Source: Cytophagaceae bacterium (GTDB lineage: Bacteria > Bacteroidota > Bacteroidia > Cytophagales > Flexibacteraceae). From it: a stretch of 64,000 nt of DNA. Of this stretch, positions 18,346-27,800 are shown piece after piece. The translations under genes were made by a program, and so were the position numbers. The stretch covers positions 248,001 through 312,000 of the forward strand of contig JAIXYP010000069.1 in assembly GCA_027490155.1 (NCBI GenBank), written 5' to 3'. Below the pieces are notes generated by a model that was not told where the DNA came from, searched no databases, and saw only the letters and a program-made list of their open reading frames with translations. Within the stretch, counting starts at the first letter, position 1. Each line of letters begins with the position of its first letter.

Positions 18346-18981
18346 ATGGACAACTACGGTTCAGTACCGGAGGGGCTTAGGCCAGCTGCCACCAATGCCA
18401 ATTTGGTGCGAGGGCCTCTTGTCTCGGCTAGGCCCTTGGGCTTTAAGTTGCCAAAAGCTTACAGGCTTAGTAGTCAGTCTGCGATTGGCTTAGTCTTTGC
18501 CGAGGGGCACAGTCTTTTTGTCCACCCCTACCGCATCAAGTTTAGGTTAGCGCCTACCACACCCGATAATCCTGTTTCTGACCGGCTACTGGTGTCGGTG
18601 CCGAAACGGATGTTTAAGCGAGCAGTGGTGCGGCACCAGATTAGGCGCCGCATTAAGGAGGCTTGGCGGCTAAATCATCATGATCTCAGGCTAGCCGTGC
18701 AACAGGTGATCTTGAGCCAGCAACAAACCAGCCGAGCATCAAGCCCGGAGGCCGTTGGTCAAAAATATTTGTTAGATGTATCGGTTTTGTATGTCGGCAA
18801 CGAAGTTTTGGCCTTCGATTATCTGGAAAAACGTTTATCTTTATTGCTAAGGAAGTTGCAAGAAGCCTTGCAGGAGCCCTCGGTTTTTGGGCCAGCGCCT
18901 AAGGCTGATACCAGCAATGGACGTCATCCTGCCAACAGAGGTAAGGCCAAGGCTCCAGTCTCCAAATCAGGACTACAATAA
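18346..18981 (+). CDS. rnpA: Ribonuclease P protein component
   Basis: Protein subunit of RNase P, which binds the catalytic RNA and helps cleave 5' leaders from pre-tRNAs. The core is clear: a beta-strand region (about 45-85) and the basic RNR-type helix VSVPKRMFKRAVVRHQIRRR (about 83-102) followed by IKEAW. At 211 residues it is much longer than the usual 115-135. About 30 extra residues precede the core, and a low-complexity tail rich in P, K, A and S follows it (from about 175). A shorter product from a later start cannot be excluded. rpmH, the common upstream neighbour, is absent. The S41 protease gene lies 146 nt downstream. Confidence 0.9.
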   Translation: MDNYGSVPEGLRPAATNANLVRGPLVSARPLGFKLPKAYRLSSQSAIGLVFAEGHSLFVHPYRIKFRLAPTTPDNPVSDRLLVSVPKRMFKRAVVRHQIRRRIKEAWRLNHHDLRLAVQQVILSQQQTSRASSPEAVGQKYLLDVSVLYVGNEVLAFDYLEKRLSLLLRKLQEALQEPSVFGPAPKADTSNGRHPANRGKAKAPVSKSGLQ

Positions 18982-19127
18982 GTTCAGGTCTGGCTACGTA
19001 TTGACAGTGTACCTTCCCATCCACAGTATTAACAGTCCAGCGGCTGAGCCATTTGTTGGCCCAGCTTTGACTTTATCTTAGCCACCACAGCAGGCCTACC
19101 ATTGGCCTTTGTTGCCAACCATACCCA

Positions 19128-20804
19128 ATGTTGCCCATGCGCTTTTTCACTGCCTTTACACGCAAAGTTACCCTAGGTCTCTGCCTCTTGGGTGGTACCG
19201 CTTTTTTCGCCTTTAATAGCCCGAGCGAGCGCTACTTTGACATTGCGAAGAACCTAGACATCTTCGCCACCCTGTACAAGGAGCTCAATACCTATTATGT
19301 GGACGAGGTCAACCCTAACAAGGCGATCAAGACGGGGATAGATGCGATGCTGGGCTCGCTGGATCCGTACACCAATTACATCCCTGAGGACGAAATCGAA
19401 GACTACCGGTTCATGACCACGGGGCAATACGGTGGCATTGGGGCGGTGATTGCTAAACGCAAGGACCATACACTTGTCATCATGCCGAACCAAGGTTTCC
19501 CAGCTGATAAAGCGGGCCTCAAGATTGGGGACGAGATCCTAGAAATTGATGGTATTGATCTGGTCAAGAAAAACAATGGCGATGTCAGCAAATTGCTGAA
19601 GGGACAGGCTGGTACGGTCGTGAAGCTCAAGATCAAACGCTTTGGCAAGCCGGATCCGATTATGCTGGAGATCACCCGGGCTCGCATCAAGGTGGATAAT
19701 GTGCCGACTTATGCCTTAGTCACCCCTGAGATTGGCTATGTCAAACTATCGGACTTCATGAGCGAGGCTGGTAAAGATGTGCGCAAGGCAGTCGTTGAAC
19801 TTAAGGAGAAAGGAGCCAAGAAGATCATCCTCGACCTACGGGATAACCCAGGTGGTCTGCTGAATGAGGCCGTTAATGTCTGCAACCTATTTGTACCGAA
19901 GGACAAAGAGGTGGTCACGACCAAAGGCAAAGTGGCTGAGTGGAATAAAACCTACCGTGCCCTCAACCCGCCGCTTGATACTGAAATTCCGATTGTAGTC
20001 CTGACCAATAGCCGTTCTGCATCTGCTTCGGAGATCGTGAGTGGGACGCTGCAAGACTACGATCGTGGCGTCTTGATTGGCCAGCGCACATTTGGCAAGG
20101 GACTGGTGCAGGCCACTCGTCCACTGACCTATAACTCGCAGCTCAAGATCACGACGGCGAAGTATTATATCCCGTCTGGCCGTTGTATCCAAGCCATTGA
20201 CTACAGCCACCGCAATGAGGACGGCAGTGTGGGTAAGATTGCAGATTCCCTTAAGCAAACTTTCAAGACTGTGTCGGGGCGTTTGGTGTATGATGGTGGT
20301 GGCGTTGCCCCAGACATCGTGACCGAAAAGCAGACTGTTGCCCCAATCACCCTTGGCATCGAGTCCAAAGGTTTGTTCTTTGACTACGCCACGGAATACT
20401 ATTGGTCGCACCCTACTATTGCAGGTCCGCAAGCTTTCCAGCTGACGAATGCTGAGATGGATGCCTTCTACAAGTGGCTAGCCGACAAGGACTATGACTA
20501 CACCACCAAGGTCGAGGCCTCGATTAAGGACCTAGAAAGCCATGCCAAAAAGGAGCAGTCTTATGACGCCATTAAAGACCAACTGGAGACGCTGCGCAAA
20601 AAACTGTCGCACAGCAAGGAGCAAGACCTCGTGAAGTTCCGCGAGGAGGTGAAAGAGGTGCTGGAGGCTAACATTGTTTCGCGCTACTACTTCGAGCGGG
20701 GTGCCCTAGAGGCCGGCTTTGATAATGATACCGACATCCAGGCTGCTGTTAAGTTGCTCAATAACCCTGCTGAGTATGGGGCTATTTTGAGGGGGAGGAA
20801 GTAG
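19128..20804 (+). CDS. C-terminal processing protease, S41 family (CtpA-like)
   Basis: Periplasmic serine protease of 558 residues. The order is a signal/anchor segment (about 13-30), a short helical region, a PDZ domain (about 98-172), and the S41 catalytic domain. The SASASE motif (about 297-302) contains the nucleophile, and FGKG (about 322-325) contains the general-base lysine K324. DLRDNPGGLL (about 236-245) is also family-typical. Such proteases trim or degrade exported proteins from the C terminus. A long helical tail (from about 440) follows the catalytic domain. The ATG at 19137 is an alternative start three codons in. Its neighbour is rnpA on the same strand. Confidence 0.95.
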   Translation: MLPMRFFTAFTRKVTLGLCLLGGTAFFAFNSPSERYFDIAKNLDIFATLYKELNTYYVDEVNPNKAIKTGIDAMLGSLDPYTNYIPEDEIEDYRFMTTGQYGGIGAVIAKRKDHTLVIMPNQGFPADKAGLKIGDEILEIDGIDLVKKNNGDVSKLLKGQAGTVVKLKIKRFGKPDPIMLEITRARIKVDNVPTYALVTPEIGYVKLSDFMSEAGKDVRKAVVELKEKGAKKIILDLRDNPGGLLNEAVNVCNLFVPKDKEVVTTKGKVAEWNKTYRALNPPLDTEIPIVVLTNSRSASASEIVSGTLQDYDRGVLIGQRTFGKGLVQATRPLTYNSQLKITTAKYYIPSGRCIQAIDYSHRNEDGSVGKIADSLKQTFKTVSGRLVYDGGGVAPDIVTEKQTVAPITLGIESKGLFFDYATEYYWSHPTIAGPQAFQLTNAEMDAFYKWLADKDYDYTTKVEASIKDLESHAKKEQSYDAIKDQLETLRKKLSHSKEQDLVKFREEVKEVLEANIVSRYYFERGALEAGFDNDTDIQAAVKLLNNPAEYGAILRGRK

Positions 20805-20928
20805 GGAGATTGCCAGTAATATGACGGCTAACTTATTCAACCGAAGCATCTAGACCTTGCTAGCTACCTTTCGGTTGGTAGGGTGGCTAGATTATTGCAT
20901 CTTGGTATTTTGTTCCGATATTAGGGGC

Positions 20929-21996
20929 ATGAAGCTGAGACGGTTATCATACCAGAGTACGACACTAGCAGTCAAAGAGCTGCTGTTGGACGATTGCAAC
21001 TTCGTTGTAGGGCGGAATGGTTCGGGTAAGTCACGGTTGCTGACCCTGCTTGACAACCTGGTAGGCCTCTTGAACAATACCCTTCGGATACATCATGTCG
21101 GGAGGTGGGAGCTAGAGTTTGTGACCAATGATGATCAACCCTTTGTTTACACTTTTGCAATCAAGGGGGGAGATGTTGCCATATCTGCTGAAAAGATCAT
21201 GTATGAAGGCAGACAGGTCTTGTTCAGGCACAAGGATAGCAATGTGTCTATCTTAAACAACCTAACTGGGAAACAAGAGATATTTCAAGTGCCATTGGAT
21301 AAATTGACTATCCTGGCTGTTCGCGATGTGAAGAAGTTTCCTGCACTTGAGCTGCTAGCAGATTGTGCAAACCATTCCTTTGGTTTTCGATTTGCAAATA
21401 TTAGTCCATACGGCAATTTTGCTGATTCAGAATACGAACTATTGACTCGCCTGCCAGCTATTCCGACGCTTTTTAAGCAATTATCCGAAGATAGTAAGCA
21501 GGGGATTGTGCATCAATTACAAAGCCTTGACTATCCGATTATTGATATTGGATATCAAAAGAGCCTTGGTCGTGATGTAATCAGGTTTAAGCTAAAGGAC
21601 CAAGTTTATCTGCAACTACCAGATAAGATGTCCCAAGGTGCGGTTCGTGCAACAGCCCTCTTGATTTTTTTGGAATACTTAACGACTGTCAAGAAGGGAC
21701 ATTTGGTTGTGATTGATGACCTATGCGAAGGGCTGGATTATGAACGTGCCAAACTATTTGGCAAGATGATATTTGACTTGGCAAAAAGGACTGGTATTCA
21801 ACTCCTGGCCACAACAAATGACCGCAATTTAATCAATGTTGTTGACCTCGATAACATTATTGTTGTTGAGTCGATCGGTGAACAAATCGTAACCTATTCG
21901 CGGGCTCAAAACCCGGAGGCATACGAGCACTTTGTCTATACAGGTCTGTCTAACTTTGATTTCTTTACGACGGGCTATTTCAAAGAGATGGTGTAA
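20929..21996 (+). CDS. ABC-type ATPase of a two-gene TOPRIM system
   Basis: Cytoplasmic P-loop ATPase of 355 residues, AAA_15/AAA_21 type, related to OLD, RloA and AriA-like ATPases. Walker A is GRNGSGKS (residues 28-35), the signature-like region is DKMSQGAVR (232-240), and Walker B/D-loop is HLVVIDDLCEGLD (258-270). The residue after the Walker B aspartate is D264 where Glu is usual. No coiled-coil insertion is present. The ATG at 20929 is chosen because the family beta strand starts there; the frame is open to a TTG at 20857. The stop overlaps the start of the next gene by one base (TAATG), so the two are translationally coupled. Base composition is visibly more AT-rich than the flanking ctpA, suggesting acquisition. 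A defence role is inferred. Confidence 0.82.
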   Translation: MKLRRLSYQSTTLAVKELLLDDCNFVVGRNGSGKSRLLTLLDNLVGLLNNTLRIHHVGRWELEFVTNDDQPFVYTFAIKGGDVAISAEKIMYEGRQVLFRHKDSNVSILNNLTGKQEIFQVPLDKLTILAVRDVKKFPALELLADCANHSFGFRFANISPYGNFADSEYELLTRLPAIPTLFKQLSEDSKQGIVHQLQSLDYPIIDIGYQKSLGRDVIRFKLKDQVYLQLPDKMSQGAVRATALLIFLEYLTTVKKGHLVVIDDLCEGLDYERAKLFGKMIFDLAKRTGIQLLATTNDRNLINVVDLDNIIVVESIGEQIVTYSRAQNPEAYEHFVYTGLSNFDFFTTGYFKEMV

Positions 21997-22769
21997 TGGC
22001 GCACAAGGCATTGTTCGTGGAAGGTCAGACTGAGCGGATTTTTGTGGAGGACCTTATCTTGAAAACGCATCAATATACCAATCTCACCTTGGAGGGGTTA
22101 CGTTTGGTTGGCAATACGTACAACAATGAAAGGACGTCATATCCAGACGATTACCCAACTTGTGGTAAGGCAGCCTCTCACTACCTGGTTGTAGATGTTG
22201 GGAATGATGAACGGGTTAAATCAGTAATTTTGGCAAGGCAAGAAGGTATTTGGGATGAGGGTTACCAACAGATTATTGGCCTACGTGATATGTATTCAGA
22301 GGCTTACGAAAAAGCCTTTGATCAAAGTAACTTAGGAAAGAAGCTCTCTAAGAGAACTGTTGACTTGGGGGTAGTATCAAAGTTTCTGAAAGAGGGCAAT
22401 AGCTTTACCCCTGCGGATCATCCGTCAGCAGGAACTTGTCATTTGAGTTTTGCCATCATGGAGCTTGAAACGTGGTTCTTGGCAATGCCAGACGTGCTTA
22501 GTAAGGCATTGGGATTAGATGTGAATGAGGTCAATGATATTATTCAATCAAATACCGACCAGACATTCGATGAGTTTGATTACCAATTTGTCCATCCAGC
22601 TGATATCCTAGATAAAATTTATGGTAAGGCTGGGAAAAGTTATGGCAAAAAGGAAAGCCAAGTTAAATCTATTGTAAGTCACATTCGGCAAGAGGACTAT
22701 GAAAATCTATACTTGACCGGAGTATCGGCCTCATTTTGTGCGTTTTATGAGCTTTTATTTGACCTATGA
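21996..22769 (+). CDS. TOPRIM-like DUF4276-type protein paired with ATPase
   Basis: Protein of 257 residues with no signal or membrane segment. It begins KALFVEGQTERIFVEDLI, the Glu-containing first strand of a TOPRIM-like fold (E9 and E13). LVVDVGNDE follows (D67, D71), and then AIMELETWFLAMPDVLSKAL (about 153-172), which closely resembles the E-x-E-x-W-x-L-A motif of DUF4276 proteins. TOPRIM domains of this class act as metal-dependent nucleases or nicking enzymes in OLD/Gabija/PARIS-type anti-phage systems, where an ABC ATPase controls them. Fixed coupling to the upstream ATPase supports one functional complex. Catalytic activity is inferred: the acidic residues are present, but their geometry cannot be checked from sequence alone. 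Confidence 0.78.
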   Translation: MAHKALFVEGQTERIFVEDLILKTHQYTNLTLEGLRLVGNTYNNERTSYPDDYPTCGKAASHYLVVDVGNDERVKSVILARQEGIWDEGYQQIIGLRDMYSEAYEKAFDQSNLGKKLSKRTVDLGVVSKFLKEGNSFTPADHPSAGTCHLSFAIMELETWFLAMPDVLSKALGLDVNEVNDIIQSNTDQTFDEFDYQFVHPADILDKIYGKAGKSYGKKESQVKSIVSHIRQEDYENLYLTGVSASFCAFYELLFDL

Positions 22770-22801
22770 TAAACATGAAACATTTTGACTAGTTTTGGTG
22801 T

Positions 22802-23623
22802 TTAACTTGTTTCTTTTGGTCTATCCGTACCATCCATCCAATCAATGTACCTAGCCATAAACCGATGATACAAAGGGTCCCAACCTTTGAGGTAGGTGTA
22901 AAACGTCGTGATCCGGGCCTGATGATCCTTATAGATTAGTACAGGAGTTATCGCTTGGTTAAAGACTGCATTAGAAACATGGAGAACCCGATAAGGCTCT
23001 CCATGTGTGATTTTGGCTATTTGCTGAGGGCTAGAACCTTGCTGCACTAACATAATCCCGACCATTGGTTTGGCCGTAGTCGGGTTCGCTTCGGCATAAT
23101 CAAGATAGTGGTTGATTGCAACTATACAATTTCCGCAACTAGGAGTGGAAATCAGATAGACACTATCAGTCGAGATGTTCGCTTTGAGTTGTTGGGCTAG
23201 GTTTTGGTCATGTTCGCTGTTGACCAATGCGTTATACAATATTGCAAACCGGCAGATGAACAGCAATGCAAATACCCCAATAACGATTCGTGGATTATCA
23301 ATTAGCAATAAGCAAGTTGCCAACATTGCCCCAAAGAAAAGATAATAGTAGTCCATTACACGCCAAGGCTCGTCTGAATCTAGGTTGAGCGTAACACATA
23401 GGAGACTAAATGCAAAGAGCATTGTAGGTATCTGCCTAAGTATGTGAACCATTCCTAATCTATACCTCAGCAAATACACAAGTCCGAAAGTAGTTAAGAC
23501 TAGTTCTGTCCCAAGATCAAACCCTGCGACAAGAAGACCGTTGGTCAAAATAACCACTCCAAGAAGACCAGTAACAATAGCTACTGTCTTATACCATTTT
23601 GTTTTTTCAGATTTGGTTGGCAT
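22802..23623 (-). CDS. Membrane protein with C-terminal CxxC thioredoxin-like domain
   Basis: Protein of 273 residues using the ATG at 23623; an ATG ten codons earlier (23653) is also possible. It has about four or five membrane helices (roughly residues 15-130), then a soluble domain with STPSCGNC (C163, C166) after a hydrophobic beta strand (DSVYLI). This is the arrangement of a thioredoxin-fold active site facing the periplasm. The rest of the domain (TPVLIYKD) is also consistent with that fold. Full family membership is not recognised. It may be a thiol-disulfide or peptide-processing membrane protein. Like the two preceding genes it is AT-rich and probably part of the same variable island, but it is convergent with them. 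Confidence 0.6.
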   Translation of the reverse strand: MPTKSEKTKWYKTVAIVTGLLGVVILTNGLLVAGFDLGTELVLTTFGLVYLLRYRLGMVHILRQIPTMLFAFSLLCVTLNLDSDEPWRVMDYYYLFFGAMLATCLLLIDNPRIVIGVFALLFICRFAILYNALVNSEHDQNLAQQLKANISTDSVYLISTPSCGNCIVAINHYLDYAEANPTTAKPMVGIMLVQQGSSPQQIAKITHGEPYRVLHVSNAVFNQAITPVLIYKDHQARITTFYTYLKGWDPLYHRFMARYIDWMDGTDRPKETS

Positions 23624-23838
23624 TGTGCAACTAGGTCTTAGAGGTGGGCGCATTTGTTAGGTATAGACAAGGCCGCCTTTGTCTGGGAAACTTTTGTCAG
23701 TAACCCTAGCGCAATAACGCTACTGCTAGTCAGTAAATTTCCTGTAGGTAGAACAAAAATGTGATTAAAAATATTTGAGTAGTTTTAATCTTATTGCTCA
23801 GCATCTTTTGGCCTGAATAGCAACTGGTACATATTCCC

Positions 23839-24402
23839 TTGCCATTGTTTAAGGTCAGACATGCTCCCGATTCAAGCCCACCCACACCACAACCCCACAA
23901 ACCTGCTAAATTTGCGGCTGGCAGGTACCGTCTTGCCACCACCACTATGGGCTATGTGCCTCTCGTTATCTGGTTTGTTTGTGTTACGACCATCTTGTTG
24001 CTGCTGACCCATAGCACCTTAGCGCGTACTTATAAAGCAGTTGTTACAAAAAAGTTAGCCTATCAGGAGCTTTCGGCTGCTTTGCTTTCGGCCCTGGTGT
24101 TGCTGGATCAGGATTCGTTATCAGCCCCTTTACGCAAGTTGGTTGGGCAGCTGCCGAAAGTGGCCACCAATCCGGAGGCAATTAGCAAAATGACTTGGCT
24201 AGAGGCAGACAAAGCAATGTTTACCCTTTTGGCGCAAGCCCCAGCAACTTCTCCCTTGCATGATGTGCGCCCCAAGTTGGTAGCAGCTGCCCAGATGTTG
24301 CATCATTACCAAACAGCACTACAGTCCTACAATGAATTCGTGAGTACGCTGCCGACTAGTTATGGTGCCTTCTTGTTTGGCTATAAGCGGATGGTAGCTT
24401 AG
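23839..24402 (+). CDS. LemA-like membrane-anchored protein
   Basis: Protein of 187 residues. One membrane segment (about 38-57, GYVPLVIWFVCVTTILLLL) is followed by a helical domain. The C-terminal HHYQTALQSYNEFVSTLPTS, then FLFGYKRM, matches the end of LemA family proteins, where YN..V..YN..i..FP..  and a final gf/yk stretch are conserved. The first LemA helices are less typical, so this is a divergent member. An internal ATG (23947) sits directly before the membrane segment and could be the true start. LemA function is not established. It is convergent with the alkyltransferase-like gene, with only two bases between their stops. Confidence 0.6.
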   Translation: MPLFKVRHAPDSSPPTPQPHKPAKFAAGRYRLATTTMGYVPLVIWFVCVTTILLLLTHSTLARTYKAVVTKKLAYQELSAALLSALVLLDQDSLSAPLRKLVGQLPKVATNPEAISKMTWLEADKAMFTLLAQAPATSPLHDVRPKLVAAAQMLHHYQTALQSYNEFVSTLPTSYGAFLFGYKRMVA

Positions 24403-24404
24403 GG

Positions 24405-24782
24405 TTACAATAATTCTAGATTCGGATCCCAGAAGATATCGGCTAGGTTTTGTACTTGGTTTTCTACCACCATGATGCCTTCGGCCATCAGCAGGTCAGC
24501 CATCAGGTTAGGCTCGCCAAAATGATGTTTGCCTGTCAGTAGGCCATTGCGGTTCAGCACCCGATGGGCTGGTATATCTGATTGGGTATGGCTGGCATTC
24601 ATCGCCCAGCCTACCATGCGTGCACTGCCTTTGCTACCTAGGTAGGTGGCGATGGCTCCATAGCTGGTCACTCGCCCTGGCGGAATCAATCGCACGACTT
24701 CATATACCGAAGCAAAAAAGTTGGGGTCCTTGGCACTTGAGCCAGTTGCTGCGGTAGGTTCAGATCCGGATTTTGTTGCCAT
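24405..24782 (-). CDS. Alkyltransferase-like protein (ATL, MGMT DNA-binding fold)
   Basis: Protein of 125 residues with the DNA-binding domain of O6-methylguanine-DNA methyltransferases. It has RLIPPGRVTSYGAIA (about 31-45), the Arg finger in SARMVGWAM, and then IPAHRVLNRNG. The usual reactive Cys of the PCHRV motif is Ala (A72), the mark of ATL proteins. These bind O6-alkylguanine, do not repair it themselves, and hand it to nucleotide excision repair. It follows smc on the same strand by about 44 nt. A GTG at 24800 is an alternative start; the ATG at 24782 is used here. About 20 low-complexity residues precede the domain. Confidence 0.9.
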   Translation of the reverse strand: MATKSGSEPTAATGSSAKDPNFFASVYEVVRLIPPGRVTSYGAIATYLGSKGSARMVGWAMNASHTQSDIPAHRVLNRNGLLTGKHHFGEPNLMADLLMAEGIMVVENQVQNLADIFWDPNLELL

Positions 24783-24826
24783 GGATGCGGTTGTTAACAC
24801 TGTTATATTAGGTAGGCAAAGCTGGT

Positions 24827-27800
24827 CTATACCCCTTCTTCTTGCAAAGCACGTAGGTCAACAGGGATGACACGGCTGATGCCTTGCTCAATCATCGTGA
24901 CGCCGTACATGACGTCGGTGCTGGCCATGGTGCGTTTGTTATGGGTGACGATGATGAACTGCGAGTCGCCAGAAAACTTGCGGATGATGTTGTTAAACTT
25001 GTCGATGTTGGCGTCGTCTAGCGGGGCGTCCACCTCGTCAAAGATGCAGAAAGGCGCCGGTTTTATCAGGTAGATGCTGAACAAGAGGGAAATGGCAGTC
25101 AAGGTCTTCTCACCACTGCTCAGCTGGCTAATGCTTTGTGGGCGTTTGCCTTTGGGGCGAGCGATGATGTCGATGGCAGAGTCCAGTGGTTTGGTTGGGT
25201 CCTCCAAGATCAGGTCGCAGGTATCCTCGTTGGTGAACAGGCTCTGGAACACGTTCTTGAAGTGCTCCCTAACCTGGGTAAAGGTCTCCATGAAACTCTG
25301 GGTGGCGACGGTCTCGATCTCGTCAATCGTGGACATGAGCGACTCTTTGGCCTGTGCCAGGTCTGCCTTCTGGGTCGTGATAAAGTCATGGCGCTCCTTG
25401 ATCTCCTTATAGGCCTCCATGGCCATTGGGTTGATGGGGCCAAGGCGATCAAGGCGGTTTTTGGTCTGCCCAACTTTTTGTCGAAGAGCGTCTTCGCTGA
25501 TGCCTTCGATCGGGACATAGTCTGCTAATGAGGCTTGGTCAAGCGATACTTCAAACTCAATAGCGGTACGCTCCAAGACCGAGTTGAGAGCCATTTGGCT
25601 ATCGGTGAGCTGTTGCCGTAAGCTGTTTAGCAGTTGGTCAGCAAGGTCCCGTTGGTTGAGTAGTTGGCGGGCCTCTTTTTCTAGCTGATCGATATTACCA
25701 CGGACGGCATAGTAGGCTTTTTCGGCTTCCACTACACCTGCCTCGATGCCATCACGCTCGGTATAAAGGGCACTTAGCTCTTCGTCATTGATAACGGCTT
25801 TGTTTGTCAGGCCACTAATCTCTTGGGCTAGTTTCGTGATCTCTTCGTCGTTTTTACTAATGCGGCGTTCAAGGCCTGCCAGCTCATCACGGCGGTATTT
25901 GAGCTCCTGTTCGCGGCCTTGTAGAGTGGTAGTGCGTTGGGTATATAGCACCTGTTGCTTGGTGACCAAGGTTTGGGCCTCGTTCAGTGCATGGCTTTCG
26001 GTCTCGACCAGGGCAGCAAGGTAGGTCAGGTGTTTTTCGGCTGTGGCTAGTTCTGTTTCCTCAGCTGATAGTGCGGGCTCGGTATTGGCGACATCTTGCT
26101 GAAGGGCCACAATACGCTCGCTGATTTGGTGCCTACGGTTGCTGGACGAGGTAATCAGTAAGCTGATTTGCTCATGCCGGGTCCGAAGGGCGACTTGTTC
26201 TTGCTGCAACCGATTGAGGTCACGTTTGGCCGTTTCGATGTCCGCCTTTTTGCTTTGCTGGCGCAGGCTGATGACCTCTTGCTGTTTGTTGCCGATTTGC
26301 TGGCGCAAGGCAGCGACCTTGTCAGCTTGTTTGCCAATGTCTGCCTGGAGTTTGTCTAGGTTCTTGGCCCGACCGATCCGTTTGCCCTCGAAGATCCCGA
26401 TTGACCCACCACTATATATATATTGTTTACGGGTGATGGAGCCAGACTGGGTCAGCAAGATGATGTCCTGGTTGTCTGGCAGGGTTTCGGTCTGTGCTAG
26501 GTAGGTATTGTCTAGCAGCCACTCGACCAGTTTTTGGTAGCGCAGGTCACACTCGACGATGTCAAGAGCATGGATGGTGTTGGGGACCAGCTGGGTAGGT
26601 GTGGCACGGAAGGCGTCAAACTTTTCGAGCACGAAGAAGTTGGCCCGTCCCTTAGCCGAGCGGCTCAGAAGCGAGATGGCTTGCAAGGCTTGGTTTTCGG
26701 TCTCGACGACATAATAGTTCATGTAGCCCTCCAGATAATTCTCGATTGCAACCCGGTAGGTTTCGGGGCAGGTCAGGACATCCGATAGGAGGGTAGCTTG
26801 TGCGTTCCAGTCCGTATTTTTCTTCAAGAACTTGATCGCCTCAGGGTATCCTTCTAGGCCATCAACCAAGGATTTCGTGAGGTTGTATTCGTTCTGTTTG
26901 GCGTCCAGCTCACGGTTGAGTTTGGTGGCTTGGTCCTTGAGTTTTTCGGTCTCGAGGAGGTTGTCCTCTAGGCGTTTGGCTAGCGCAACCTCGTCGGCTT
27001 CAAGCTTGTCAACAGAATGGATACGAGCCTCAATGTCGGCATTGAGGGCCTCCAGCTTGGCCCTAAAGTCACCAAGGCTTTCGGTTTGGGCATTGGCCTC
27101 GTCATCGCTTTTGGCTAGCTCCTGATTGAGGGTCTGAAGCTGAATCTGGGCGATCTCGAGCGTTTTACGAAGTTTATAAACTGCCTCTTGCCGCTGTTTG
27201 AGCTGGGCTTGGTGCTCGACAAGGTCCTTTTGTGCGGTGGCGTGGCGTTGTTGCTTGTTGCTGAGTAGGGTGGTGGCTTGCTCAAATGCCTCCTTGGCTT
27301 GTGCTGTTTCGGTGATCAAGGACTGGGTCTCGACTTCCAGTTGTGCCAAAACCTCAGTTACTTGGCTGATGCCAGTATTGTCCTGCTGCTGCTGTTGTTT
27401 GAGCTGTTTTTGCCGCTCGGTGAGGTAGTTGAGGCGTTCGTTCTTGAGTTTCTTTTCGCTCTCATTGGTCCTGATACCATCGACGTGCTCATTGAGGGCT
27501 TTTTGACGGCTGGCCAGTAGTTTTTCTTGGTCGATGAGGCCTGCCTTGGTTTTCTCGGCACTAGCTTGGGCTGTGGCAAGGGAGGCGGTGAGATTCGATC
27601 GTTCAGTTTCGGCCTTCGAGACCTGCTCTTGCAGTCGCTGTTGGGCTCCCATTTGGTTGAAGAGCAAGAAGCGGGCAAGCTCGACACTTGCTAATTTGTA
27701 GTCGTTCTTGATGTCGAAATACTGCTCGGCTTGCTTGGCTTGTTTTTCGAGCTGTTTGAGGTTCTTGACAATCTCAAACAAGAGATCTTCTACGCGCTCA

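Noticed and set aside
20838-20877. Inverted repeat CAACCGAA / TTCGGTTG after ctpA as a terminator.
   Set aside because: The loop is 24 nt and no T-tract follows, so termination is not supported.
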